This document shows positions 42,766 to 52,250 of a DNA stretch of 64,000 bases, piece after piece; the first letter of the stretch is position 1, and each line of letters begins with the position of its first letter. Source of the stretch: Brevibacillus sedimenti. Lineage in GTDB: Bacteria; Bacillota; Bacilli; Brevibacillales; Brevibacillaceae. Below the pieces are notes generated by a model. The model had not been told where the DNA came from. It did not search any database and saw nothing but the letters and a program-made list of their open reading frames with translations. The stretch lies in the NCBI RefSeq assembly GCF_020923495.1, contig NZ_CP064048.1:1877501-1941500 (forward strand). The letters run 5' to 3'. The translations under genes and the position numbers were made by a program.

Positions 42766-44940
42766 GTGAACGTTCTCGTAACGGGAGGATATGGCTTCAT
42801 CGGGTCCTCGGTGGTCGAACGTTTTCACAAAGAGGGTCATCGGGTGTACATTATCGACAACCTGTCTACGGGCAGGCGGGAACGCGTGACCGTCCCCCAC
42901 AAAGCGTACATCTACAGCGTGGATGACCGGGCCTGCGAAGAAGTATTTCGCAGCGTGGGATTCGACGTCGTGGTTCACCTGGCGGCCCATACGAGCGTCA
43001 TGGACTCACTGGAACGCCCCTGCCACGATGCGGAGGCGAACATCCTCGGGCTGCTCAACATGCTGAATTGCGCGCGGCTGCACGGCGTCAAAAAGTTTAT
43101 TTTCGCTTCGTCCGCGGCCGTCTACGGCGATACCGCCCAGCTTCCGATCCGTGAAGAGACAGCCTGCCATCCGCTGTCGCCCTACGGGATGAACAAGCGG
43201 CTGGGAGAGATGTACTGCGAGAAATGGCAGGAGTTGTACAAGCTCGATACCTTGTGCCTGCGCTTCTCCAACGTATACGGCCCCCGTCAGAGCAGCTCAG
43301 GGGAAGGGAGCGTCATTTCCGCCTTTCTGAACCAGGCACGGGAAGGCAAACCGCTGTATGTCTTTGGCGACGGAACGCAGACGCGCGATTTCATCTACGT
43401 CGACGATGTGGCCGATGCCATTTACCGCGGCGCCACGAGCAATGTGACGGGCATCTACAACGTGTCGACGGGCGTGGAAACCAGTGTGAACGAGCTGATC
43501 GAGCTGGTCCGAACGCTGGTTCCGATAAATGATGTCCAGTACCTCGACAGCAGGCCGGGCGAGATCACCCGCTCCTTGCTGGACAACAGCCGGCTGAAGC
43601 ACGACCTGGACTGGGTGCCGCTCTATTCGCTGCAGGAGGGGATTGCCAAAACCTACGAATGGATGCTGCGGCAGGAGGCGGTTGCGGCCCGTGAAGAGGC
43701 AGCACCCGCAAGAGAGACGCCCAGATGGTGGCGGATCGTCCGGCCGTATGTGGAAAACGGGCTGGCCTTTGCCGCAGTCGTCCTGCTGTCCCGCGACCAG
43801 AGCGGTCTTTTATACGAATATGGCATTGATTTTCGGCTGTTGTACATTCTGCTGATCGGGCTGCTCTACGGCTCGCGCCAGTCGTTTCTCTCCGCTGCGG
43901 CGGTGATCAGCCTGTATGTGGCCGACAACCTGGCCAACGGGCGCGCCTGGGGCTCGCTGTTGTTTGACCCGGAAACGCTGTTTGTCGCCGCAGTCTACCT
44001 GTTTTTCGGCCTGTCGGTCGGGTTTGTGCGGGACAAATACAAAAAAGAGCTGGCGTTTGCCAAAAACGAGCTGGCGGTGGAAGCGCAGCGGTATAAGCTG
44101 CTGATGGACGTGTACAAGGACACGCGCAGCGTCAAGGAGTCCCTGCAGCGACAGGTGCTGACCAACAGGGACAGCCTGGGCCGCATCCATGCGCTCGTGA
44201 CCGAACTGGAGAGCCTGGAGCCGGAACAGGTGGTCAGCGCAGCGGTGAATGTGATGGAAGACCTGATGGAGTCCAGGAAAATCTCGATCTATGCCGTATC
44301 GGCGACCGGCTACTTGCGGCTGCTGTTGCAGTCCAACGACGACGAACTGCGCGCCCCCCGTTCGCTGCACCTGAGAGACGTGCCGGAACTCTCCGAGGTC
44401 GTTACGTCGCAGCGCTTGTGGGTGAACAAAAATCTGGTGCCGGAGCTGCCGATGCTGGCAGCGCCGGTGGTTCACCAGGGAGAGACGGTCGCGCTGGTCT
44501 GCGTGCACGAGCAGGGGTTTGAACAGTTTACCCTGTACCACGAAAACCTGTTTCGGATTGCCGTAGACATGATTTCCCGCTCGCTCTCCCGTGCCTTTAT
44601 CTACGTGGCCGCCACGCGCAGCGAACGCTTCGTGGAGGAGACCCCGATTTTGCAGGAGGGAGCCTTTTTGGAAGTGTTGCGCAGCAAACAGGCGGCCAAG
44701 AAACGGTACCAGGCCGCGTACACCTTGCTGCACGTGGAAACCTCCGAAAACGGCTTCAAGGAAACGGCTGCGCGTCTTGCCCACCTGCTGCGCGACACGG
44801 ATTATATCGGGCTGTTGCGGGGACAGCTGGTGCTGCTCCTGTCCAACTCCGGGCCGGAAGAGGCCGGGGCGGCAATGGAGCGGCTGCAAAAATACGGCGT
44901 GGCAACGCGCCTGGTGAGCGAGGATACGGTCTATGCTTAA
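42766..44940 (+). CDS. Fusion of UDP-sugar epimerase and PelD-like c-di-GMP receptor
   Basis: A 724-residue protein. Residues 1 to about 310 are an extended SDR sugar-nucleotide epimerase: LVTGGYGFIGSSVVERF binds NAD and YGMNKRLGEMYC holds the catalytic Tyr/Lys. After a linker come about four membrane helices (GLAFAAVVLL to LFVAAVYLFFGLSVGFV), a coiled segment, a GAF domain (about 470-620) and a C-terminal degenerate GGDEF fold. The latter has the I-site-like RDTD at 676-679 and RGQLV where GGDEF would be, as in PelD, the c-di-GMP receptor of Pel secretion. Pseudomonas protegens PelX is a UDP-GlcNAc C4-epimerase; here a similar activity appears joined to PelD. The start is GTG 42766 behind GGAGGTG. 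It overlaps pelE by 8 nt. Confidence 0.85.
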   Translation: MNVLVTGGYGFIGSSVVERFHKEGHRVYIIDNLSTGRRERVTVPHKAYIYSVDDRACEEVFRSVGFDVVVHLAAHTSVMDSLERPCHDAEANILGLLNMLNCARLHGVKKFIFASSAAVYGDTAQLPIREETACHPLSPYGMNKRLGEMYCEKWQELYKLDTLCLRFSNVYGPRQSSSGEGSVISAFLNQAREGKPLYVFGDGTQTRDFIYVDDVADAIYRGATSNVTGIYNVSTGVETSVNELIELVRTLVPINDVQYLDSRPGEITRSLLDNSRLKHDLDWVPLYSLQEGIAKTYEWMLRQEAVAAREEAAPARETPRWWRIVRPYVENGLAFAAVVLLSRDQSGLLYEYGIDFRLLYILLIGLLYGSRQSFLSAAAVISLYVADNLANGRAWGSLLFDPETLFVAAVYLFFGLSVGFVRDKYKKELAFAKNELAVEAQRYKLLMDVYKDTRSVKESLQRQVLTNRDSLGRIHALVTELESLEPEQVVSAAVNVMEDLMESRKISIYAVSATGYLRLLLQSNDDELRAPRSLHLRDVPELSEVVTSQRLWVNKNLVPELPMLAAPVVHQGETVALVCVHEQGFEQFTLYHENLFRIAVDMISRSLSRAFIYVAATRSERFVEETPILQEGAFLEVLRSKQAAKKRYQAAYTLLHVETSENGFKETAARLAHLLRDTDYIGLLRGQLVLLLSNSGPEEAGAAMERLQKYGVATRLVSEDTVYA

Positions 44941-45823
44941 CGGAGCAATTGCGGCTTATTACGTGCTGACGGCGGTGTATCTGGTGATCCTGTTTCGCCG
45001 CCGGGAACCGATGCGCGGCGGCAGGGCAGCGCTGGCCTGCCTGCTCCCGTTTGCCGGGTTGCCGCTGGTGTTGGTCGCCAGCAGGGCGGGGGCCAAGAGT
45101 GCGTCCGCCAATCCGGACCGATTCGCCGACGTGGTGGGACTGAAGGCGGATTCGGGAGGCGTCCTGGTCAAAGTGGATCTGGAGAAGGAGACGTCGATTG
45201 TGCCGATTGAAGAGGCACTGGTGCTCAATGATCACACCACCCGCCGCCGGATCGTGATGGACGCTCTCAAGGAGGAAACGCTGGACCTCGTCAGCTACCT
45301 CGCCAAGGCCGCCCGTAACGATGACAGTGAAACCGCCCACTACGCCGTCACCGCCATTGTGGAAATGAAACGGGGGATGATGGCCGAACTGCAGCGGTGG
45401 TCGGCCGAACGGGAGCGTTCCCCTGATGATCCGACCGTGTTGGCCGGGTATGCCAACGCGTTGAAGCGGTATATCGGCAGCGGGCTGATGGATGCCGAGA
45501 TGGAGCGCACCTACCGCCTGCAGCAGGCGGATGTACTGGAGCGTTTGATCCGACGTGAGGACTGCGGGGAAGAGGCGTTTGCCGACAAGGTGGAATGCGA
45601 ACTTCTCCTGCGCCGCTACGACAGGGCAGAAGCAGCCTGCGAGCGGTTTCTCCAGGCTTATCCGCAATCGGAGATGGCTTATTACACGGCGCTGAAACTG
45701 TATTACTCGCTGCGGGCCGTCATGAAGTTTCACGAGACGCTGAACAGGCTGAAAGAATCGTCCATCACCGTGTCGTATCCGACTTTGCAGATTATCCGGT
45801 ACTGGAGCAGGGATTTCGTATGA
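44933..45823 (+). CDS. pelE: PelE-like membrane/TPR protein
   Basis: A 296-residue protein with two N-terminal hydrophobic helices (AIAAYYVLTAVYLVILF and ALACLLPFAGLPLVLVAS) and a helical, TPR-like cytoplasmic part. Size, topology and position directly after the PelD-like gene match PelE of Pel operons, which helps assemble the synthase complex at the membrane. Sequence conservation in PelE is low, so the name rests on context. It overlaps the previous gene by 8 nt and the next by 4 nt (ATGA). Confidence 0.7.
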   Translation: MLNGAIAAYYVLTAVYLVILFRRREPMRGGRAALACLLPFAGLPLVLVASRAGAKSASANPDRFADVVGLKADSGGVLVKVDLEKETSIVPIEEALVLNDHTTRRRIVMDALKEETLDLVSYLAKAARNDDSETAHYAVTAIVEMKRGMMAELQRWSAERERSPDDPTVLAGYANALKRYIGSGLMDAEMERTYRLQQADVLERLIRREDCGEEAFADKVECELLLRRYDRAEAACERFLQAYPQSEMAYYTALKLYYSLRAVMKFHETLNRLKESSITVSYPTLQIIRYWSRDFV

Positions 45824-47655
45824 TAATCAGGACAAAATCGCTCAGACGCATGATTGTGCTGCTCGTCTTCGTACTCCTGCTGACGCTGTTGATGCAGATG
45901 TCCCGTTCAACGCTGGTGATGCGCTGGAATGGGTTCAACGACGGACTTAGTGCCAAGGCCGCGGCCCGCAACGCGCTGACGCCTGCGGAGCTGGCCCGCA
46001 TCGATCAGGAACGGCTGGTCATCCTGGCAGACCCGAATGACGCGATGAGCCAAAAGGTGGCGTATCAGGCGGAACAACTCCTGATCGGGATGAAAAAGCA
46101 GTTTGAGCGGTTGCCTGTGGGAAGCGCCGTGCCTGTTCCAGCGCCCGATGGCGTGATTGTGACCGTGTCCGATTTGACGCGGCTTGCCGGATCGGAATGG
46201 CTGAACGGCTACGTGGCGCGGGGCGGCCGCGTATTGCTGGCGATCGAGCCGGACAACAACGAGGCGTTTTCCGCCATGTACCGCCGGCTGGATATCGTTG
46301 AGATCGGCACGTACGTGGATACCAGCGAGATTCACCTCCACACCAACGTGCTGCTCGGGTTTGCCGACAGCGTGTTTCGCGATCCCGGCCTGCAGAATCA
46401 CGTGCTGCGCGTCAAGCTGGGACAGCGCAGCCGCGTTCACGTCTCGGCGGGGGAACATGTGCCGCTGTTGTGGGAGGCGCCGTATGAAAAGGGAGCCTAC
46501 ATTGTGTTCAACAGCGTGCTGCTGCAGGAGAAGATCAACCGCGGACTGTTTGCGGGCGCCATCGGCGTGCTGCTGCCCGACCTGATCTATCCGGTGCTCA
46601 ACGCCAAACTGATGTTTCTCGACGACTTTCCCGCCCCGTTCCCCCAGGGAACCCATCCCATCATCGACCGGGACTACCGGATGGATTTGCCGCAATTTTT
46701 CAAGAAAGTGTGGTGGCCGGACATGATCCGGCTGGCGCGCAGGCACGATCTGAAGTACACAGGGGCGCTCATCGTCACTTACAGCGACCGGGTTACCCCG
46801 CCGTTTGACTGGGAGAACGAAGCGGACGTCTCCAGCCTGGTGATGTACGGGCGCGAACTGCTGAAGGAAGGGGGAGAAATCGGCATCCACGGCTACAACC
46901 ATCAGTCGCTGACCACCATTCCGCGGTTGTCGCGGGCGTTTGGCTACAACGTGTGGTCGAGCCAGCAGGAGATGAAGGACTCGCTTCGCTCCTTGCGGCA
47001 GTACGTCGAGTCTGTCTTTCCCCACTACCCGCTGCGTACCTACGTGCCGCCGTCCAACGCACTGGATGGTGCGGGGCGGCAGGTGCTGAAACAGGCGTTG
47101 CCCGACCTTGACAACATCTCGTCCCTCTACATCGAAGACCACCAGGATATCTCCTATGTGCAGGAATACAAACTGGCTCCCGACGGCTTGGTGGAGCTGC
47201 CGCGCGTGACGTCCGGGCACTTGATCGATGAGTACGACCGCTGGGCGATGGCCAACGCAGTCACCGCTCATGGCATCTTTTCCCACTTTGTTCACCCGGA
47301 CGACGTGATTGATGAGGAACGGGGCGGCAAAGAAAGCTGGCGCGATCTGTACACGCGCCTGGATGAGTTCCTGGAACTGGTGCAGGACAAATACGGTTGG
47401 CTGCGGCCCATGACCTCGGCAGAGGCGAGCGCTGAGGCAAGGCGTACGCTAGTGAGCCAGCCTGTGTTTGAACGGCGTCCAGATGGCCTAACCGGCTACA
47501 TCAACGGCTTTTCCGGCCCGCAGTACTTTCTGCTGCGGACCGACCGAAACATCGTGCGCACGAAGCAGTGCGAAGTGCGGCGCATCGATCAGGGCGCATT
47601 TCTGGTGCGCGCCGATCAAGAAATCTTTTCAATTGATTGGACGGATAAACCATGA
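45820..47655 (+). CDS. pelA: PelA-type polysaccharide deacetylase
   Basis: A 611-residue protein anchored by one N-terminal helix (MIVLLVFVLLLTLLMQM), with the rest predicted outside the membrane. The deacetylase region shows FLDDFPAPFPQGTHP (Asp268/Asp269), a long GGEIGIHGYNHQS (His357, His361) and SHFVHPDDVID, as expected for the PelA deacetylase domain that makes Pel cationic. The separate hydrolase domain of Pseudomonas PelA is not recognisable, in line with the deacetylase-only form known from Gram-positive Pel clusters. I chose ATG 45820, overlapping pelE by 4 nt. Confidence 0.82.
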   Translation: MIIRTKSLRRMIVLLVFVLLLTLLMQMSRSTLVMRWNGFNDGLSAKAAARNALTPAELARIDQERLVILADPNDAMSQKVAYQAEQLLIGMKKQFERLPVGSAVPVPAPDGVIVTVSDLTRLAGSEWLNGYVARGGRVLLAIEPDNNEAFSAMYRRLDIVEIGTYVDTSEIHLHTNVLLGFADSVFRDPGLQNHVLRVKLGQRSRVHVSAGEHVPLLWEAPYEKGAYIVFNSVLLQEKINRGLFAGAIGVLLPDLIYPVLNAKLMFLDDFPAPFPQGTHPIIDRDYRMDLPQFFKKVWWPDMIRLARRHDLKYTGALIVTYSDRVTPPFDWENEADVSSLVMYGRELLKEGGEIGIHGYNHQSLTTIPRLSRAFGYNVWSSQQEMKDSLRSLRQYVESVFPHYPLRTYVPPSNALDGAGRQVLKQALPDLDNISSLYIEDHQDISYVQEYKLAPDGLVELPRVTSGHLIDEYDRWAMANAVTAHGIFSHFVHPDDVIDEERGGKESWRDLYTRLDEFLELVQDKYGWLRPMTSAEASAEARRTLVSQPVFERRPDGLTGYINGFSGPQYFLLRTDRNIVRTKQCEVRRIDQGAFLVRADQEIFSIDWTDKP

Positions 47656-49103
47656 AAATTTGTATTGTTGCGGAAGGTTCCTATCCGTATGTGACCGGCG
47701 GGGTGTCCAGTTGGATTCATGACCTGATCAACTCCATGCCCCAGCACGAGTTTGTCATATTTGCCATCGGAGCGGAGGAGCGAAACAGGGGGAGATTCTC
47801 CTACCGGCCGCCCGACAATGTATGCGAGGTTCGTGAAGTGTTTCTCGACACCTTTTTGCAGGAAGAAGGCCGCTGGGGCCGCCGGATTGAACTGAGCGGC
47901 AAAGAACGGGACGCCTTGCAGGGGCTGATTGTCGGCGAGCGGGATACCGACTGGGAGACACTGTTTCAGCTGCTGTGCGGCGGGCGCTGGGATGCGTCCA
48001 CGGAATTTTTGATGAGCCAGGATTACTTTGATCTGTTGAGCGATGTGGCACGACAGCGGTACGAGCAGCTTCCGTTTCGGGAGTTGTTCTGGACGGTCCG
48101 TTCCATGCTGCTGCCGCTGATGCAGCTGCTTCGCCACCCGCTTCCCGAGGCGGACCTGTACCACGCCGTCTCGACCGGGTACGCCGGTGTCATCGCCAGT
48201 CTGGGCAAGCACCGCTACGGCCGTCCGATGCTTTTGACCGAGCACGGCATCTATTCCCGCGAGCGGGAGGAGGAGATCATCAAGGCGGACTGGGTCAAAG
48301 GGTATTTCAAAGACTTGTGGATTCGCTATTTTTACGGTCTGGCCCGCTGCGCCTACCAGTATGCCGACCAGGTGGTGACGCTGTTCAACCGAAACCGGGA
48401 GATCGAGATCGAGCTGGGCTGCCCTGAGTCAAAAATCGCGATTATCCCCAACGGCATCAAGGCGGACGAATACGTCGACCTGCCGCGAAAAACGGCGGAC
48501 GACCCGGCCGTTCACATCGGTGCCATCGTGCGAGTGGTGCCGATCAAGGACATCCGGACGATGATCCAGAGCTTCGCTGTGGTCAAGCGGGAAGTGCCGC
48601 AAGCCAGGTTTAGCATCATGGGGCCGTACGACGAGGACCCGGACTACTACCGCGAATGCGTGGAACTGGCGGAAATGCTGGGCGTGCGGGATCTCACATT
48701 CACGGGCAGCGTCGACGTCAAGACTCGCATCGGCAAGCTGGACGTGGTCGTGCTTACCAGCATCAGCGAAGGGCAGCCGCTGGCCGTTCTGGAAGCGATG
48801 GCGGCGGCCAAACCGGTCGTGGCGACCGACGTCGGAAGCTGTCGGGAACTGCTCTACGGCAGCGAGGCGGGCGGGGTGGAAGGCCGCGCCGGGCTGGTCG
48901 TGCCGGTGCTGGACGACAAAGAGATTGCCCGCGCCATCATCACCTTGTGCAATAGCGAATCGCTGCGCCGGGAAATGGGAGAAAACGGACGGCGCCGCGT
49001 CCTGTCGGCGTATACCCACGAGCAGTTCATTTCCCGTTACGAATCGCTGTACGCCTCGCTCGGAAAGGAGGAGAAGACATGGCAGGTATCGGCTTCCAGC
49101 TAA
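47652..49103 (+). CDS. pelF: PelF glycosyltransferase
   Basis: The GT4-family polymerase of Pel, predicted to use UDP-N-acetylhexosamine in the cytoplasm. It is 483 residues. The N-terminus MKICIVAEGSYPYVTGGVSS and the following WIHDLINSMPQHEFVIFAIG are hallmarks of PelF. Donor-site segments are LLTEHGIYSREREEEI, NRNREIEIELGCPESKIAII, RVVPIKDIRTMIQSFAVVK and ISEGQPLAVLEAMAAAKPVV. It overlaps pelA by 4 nt and pelG by 25 nt. Confidence 0.93.
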   Translation: MKICIVAEGSYPYVTGGVSSWIHDLINSMPQHEFVIFAIGAEERNRGRFSYRPPDNVCEVREVFLDTFLQEEGRWGRRIELSGKERDALQGLIVGERDTDWETLFQLLCGGRWDASTEFLMSQDYFDLLSDVARQRYEQLPFRELFWTVRSMLLPLMQLLRHPLPEADLYHAVSTGYAGVIASLGKHRYGRPMLLTEHGIYSREREEEIIKADWVKGYFKDLWIRYFYGLARCAYQYADQVVTLFNRNREIEIELGCPESKIAIIPNGIKADEYVDLPRKTADDPAVHIGAIVRVVPIKDIRTMIQSFAVVKREVPQARFSIMGPYDEDPDYYRECVELAEMLGVRDLTFTGSVDVKTRIGKLDVVVLTSISEGQPLAVLEAMAAAKPVVATDVGSCRELLYGSEAGGVEGRAGLVVPVLDDKEIARAIITLCNSESLRREMGENGRRRVLSAYTHEQFISRYESLYASLGKEEKTWQVSASS

Positions 49104-50494
49104 AGCGGCTGTTTGACCGTGAAGGCCTGTTTGGCCGCGTGCAGGCCATCTCGTACGCTTCGCTGGTGACGGTGGGGCCGATTCTGAGCTGTATGGCGGC
49201 GGTCGCGGCCGTCCATTGGCTGCTCGTCACAGAAATGGCGCCGTATCGGGCCCGGCTGCTGTTTCAGGCGGGAACAGCGTACGTCTTTGCCTTTTCGTTT
49301 ATCGTCGCGGCTCCGTTCTCCATGCTGTTTACCCGGCTTGCGTCCGACCAGCTCTACGATAAACGCTACGACGAACTGCTGCCGACGTTTTATAGAAGCC
49401 TGCAGCTGGCGCTGGGCAGCGCTGCGGTGCCCGCTGCGGCTTTTCTCCTGCTGGCGCCGCTGGAGCTGGCGGAGAAGCTGGTGTTGGTTGTGATGTACAT
49501 GGAGCTGATTGTCATCTGGATGGGCGTGGTGTACGTGTCGGCGATGAAAGCGTACCGCCGGATTGCCGGGGCATTTTTCGCAGGCATGCTGCTGGCGATG
49601 ATTGCGGTCTGGCTGTACGTTCGTCTGGAAGGGGAGCATCTGGCAGCGTGGGGGCTGTTTGCCGGATTGGCCGGCGGATTTTTTGTCACGGCATCGGTAC
49701 TGCTGTGGGAGATTGAGCGTTTCTTTCGCACACCCAAGCCGCTGTATCCGAATGGATTGGTCTCGTATCTGCGCCAGTATCCCTCCCTGTTGGCGATCGG
49801 CCTGTTCACCGCCTTCTCGATGTATGCGCATCAGTTTGCCCAGTGGGTGTTTCACGGCGAGTGGCTGGAGGGGACGTTTCTGCTTGCTCCGGAATACGAT
49901 GTGGCCGTCTACTACGCCGTCCTCTCCGTGCTGCCGACGCTGGTCTGGTTCGTGGTGTCGGTGGAGACGGCATTTTACCCGAAGTATCGCCAGTATTACG
50001 ACGCGATTCTTGGACAGGGAAGCATTATCGAGATCGACCGCGCCCGCCGCGAGATGGAACAGGTGCTGATCGGCGAGATGGCCAAGCTGATGGGGATTCA
50101 ACTCGTCTTTTCGCTGGTGGCTGTAGCCTGCGGCATCCTGTATCTGCCCTACATCGGTTTTACCGCCCAACAGGTGGATACCTTCAACATTTTGGTTATG
50201 TCCTTTTACACGTACATCATGACCAGTGTTTCGCTGTTGCTGTTGCTCTACTTTGATGATCGAAAGGGAGCGCTGGCGCTCTCGGCGATCTTTTTGGCGG
50301 CCAACATAGCAGCTGCCTGGGCCCTGCGCGACATCGAATACCAGGGGCTGTCCCTGTTTGCCGCCTCGTTTCCCGTCCTCATCGCCACTCTGAGCAGGCT
50401 GATATACCGGCTGCGCCGGCTGCACTACGCGACGTTCAGCGCACAGCCGCTGGCATCGCGGGAGCAAGACCGGATGCGCGGCAGGGCAGGGTGA
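49079..50494 (+). CDS. pelG: PelG membrane transporter-like protein
   Basis: A 471-residue integral membrane protein with about 12 helices, the export partner of PelF. The N-terminus MAGIGFQLKRLFDREGLFGR and the following QAISYASLVTVGPILSCM are diagnostic of PelG. It probably forms the membrane passage for the polymer with the PelD- and PelE-like proteins. The start lies inside the end of pelF behind GGAGGAG. The cotH-like gene follows after 22 nt. Confidence 0.92.
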   Translation: MAGIGFQLKRLFDREGLFGRVQAISYASLVTVGPILSCMAAVAAVHWLLVTEMAPYRARLLFQAGTAYVFAFSFIVAAPFSMLFTRLASDQLYDKRYDELLPTFYRSLQLALGSAAVPAAAFLLLAPLELAEKLVLVVMYMELIVIWMGVVYVSAMKAYRRIAGAFFAGMLLAMIAVWLYVRLEGEHLAAWGLFAGLAGGFFVTASVLLWEIERFFRTPKPLYPNGLVSYLRQYPSLLAIGLFTAFSMYAHQFAQWVFHGEWLEGTFLLAPEYDVAVYYAVLSVLPTLVWFVVSVETAFYPKYRQYYDAILGQGSIIEIDRARREMEQVLIGEMAKLMGIQLVFSLVAVACGILYLPYIGFTAQQVDTFNILVMSFYTYIMTSVSLLLLLYFDDRKGALALSAIFLAANIAAAWALRDIEYQGLSLFAASFPVLIATLSRLIYRLRRLHYATFSAQPLASREQDRMRGRAG

Positions 50495-50516
50495 CAATGG
50501 AGGAGGAAAAAATGGA

Positions 50517-52232
50517 ATGAAACAGATATGGAGAAGCGGGTGGCTGGCTGTCTTGCTGGCGATAAGCGTCGCAGCTGGCGGTTGTGCGCCGGACGCAGAT
50601 GTCAGCCAGCCGCAGGTGGAGGGGCCGGTCGTGCCGCCTGCCGTGGAGTACGCGCCCAAATTGCAGGAAAATCGGCTGGTCTACGATAAGGATCAGCCGG
50701 GAAGCGTCGTACACCTGTACATTACCGTGACGGATGACAACCTCAGCGACGAGCGGCCGATGACCTGGGCGGAGTTGAACCGCATCGCCAACGAGAACGA
50801 CAACACGGTCGAGCGAAAACTGAACGTCATCGTGCAGGAAGGGACGGATCAGGGACCACAAAAGGGGATGTTTGGTTACGGAACGAACGAGCCCAACGCT
50901 TCCATCACCCTTCGGGGCAAGTCGTCGATCAAGGCGATGCAGAAGTCGTACAAGATCAGGCTCTTTGACAATGCCGGCTACTGGCGGGATCAGCGGACCA
51001 TCAACCTGAACAAGCACGTGTACGATTTTTCCCGGCTGCGCAACAAACTGAGCTTTGACTACTTCAAGCAGCTGCCGGACATCACCAGCCTGCGCACCCA
51101 GTTCGTTCACCTGCATGTCAGGGATCTCACCAGCGGGCGGGCGCAGGCGCCGTTTGAGGATTACGGCCTGTACACCCAGATTGAACAGCCCAACAAGTCG
51201 TTTCTCCGGACGCACGGGCTGGACCCCTACGGCCATCTGTACAAGGCTACCAACTTTGAGTTTTTCCGCTATCCCGACAAGTTGAAAATGGCGGACGATC
51301 CCACGTACGACAAACAGGCTTTCGAGTCCGTCCTGGAAATCAACGGTTCCAATGACCATGCCAAACTGCTGCGCATGCTGGATGATGTGAATGACATGAC
51401 CAAGGATTTCGACGAAGTCTTTGACCGCCATTTCGACCGCGACAACTTCCTGACCTGGATGGCGGCCAACATCCTGATGGACAATGTTGACACGATGACA
51501 CAAAACTTTTTCCTCTATTCTCCGCTGAACGCGGAAAAATGGTATTTCCTCCCATGGGATTACGACGCGGCGTTTGATTTTTACGGCAGCCCGGCCGGTA
51601 ATCCCAATGAGCGCGCATTGTGGGAGCGGGGGATTCATAACTATTGGGGCAGCGTGCTGGCCAACCGGTTTTTTAAAAATCCGCAAAACGTCGAGCAGCT
51701 TGTGGCCAAAGTGCGCCAACTTCGCACCATCATCAATCCGGAAAACTCGCGGCGCATGATCGAGACGTACAAACCGGTCGTGTCCGCTTTCGTCAGACGC
51801 GAACCGGACATCCGCTACCTGCCGGGGCGGGTGGAGTTGTACGAGCAGGAGCTGGAGCGGATCATCCAAATGCCCGTGAAGAATGAGCAGGCATTCATCG
51901 CCAGCTTGCAGGCACCGATGCCGTATTATCTGGCAGATGTGGAGCAGGCGAACGGAACGCTGACGTTTCGCTGGGGGATGTCGTACGACCTGCAGGGCGA
52001 TGAGCTGACCTACCGCTTCCAGTTGGCGAAAGAGCCGTCGTTTGCCCGCCCGTTGGTGGATCGCGATGGTTTGAAGGGAACCTCGCTCGTGCTGAACGGC
52101 ATCGGCAAGGGCCGTTACTTTTGGCGAGTCACGGTGAAGGACGCGAAGGGGCACGTGATGACGGCCTTTGACAAGTTCTTTGACGAGAACGGCAACGTCT
52201 ATAACGGCGTCCGCGACTTTTACGTGAAATGA
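50517..52232 (+). CDS. CotH-family lipoprotein
   Basis: A 571-residue predicted lipoprotein: the signal peptide ends at the lipobox VAAGGC with Cys23, so it should sit on the outer face of the membrane. The CotH kinase-like region spans about residues 50-440, with LRGKSSIKAMQKSYKIRLFD, NILMDNVDTMTQNFFLYSP and KWYFLPWDYDAAFDFYGSP; CotH proteins include spore-coat protein kinases. The C-terminal 100 residues look like a beta-sandwich domain (YRFQLAKEPSFARPL). It is linked to the Pel genes by tight spacing, and CotH proteins are commonly seen with VTC and DUF4956 genes as here. The role is unknown. Confidence 0.87.
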   Translation: MKQIWRSGWLAVLLAISVAAGGCAPDADVSQPQVEGPVVPPAVEYAPKLQENRLVYDKDQPGSVVHLYITVTDDNLSDERPMTWAELNRIANENDNTVERKLNVIVQEGTDQGPQKGMFGYGTNEPNASITLRGKSSIKAMQKSYKIRLFDNAGYWRDQRTINLNKHVYDFSRLRNKLSFDYFKQLPDITSLRTQFVHLHVRDLTSGRAQAPFEDYGLYTQIEQPNKSFLRTHGLDPYGHLYKATNFEFFRYPDKLKMADDPTYDKQAFESVLEINGSNDHAKLLRMLDDVNDMTKDFDEVFDRHFDRDNFLTWMAANILMDNVDTMTQNFFLYSPLNAEKWYFLPWDYDAAFDFYGSPAGNPNERALWERGIHNYWGSVLANRFFKNPQNVEQLVAKVRQLRTIINPENSRRMIETYKPVVSAFVRREPDIRYLPGRVELYEQELERIIQMPVKNEQAFIASLQAPMPYYLADVEQANGTLTFRWGMSYDLQGDELTYRFQLAKEPSFARPLVDRDGLKGTSLVLNGIGKGRYFWRVTVKDAKGHVMTAFDKFFDENGNVYNGVRDFYVK

Positions 52233-52250
52233 CGGGAGGGGAGCCTGTGC

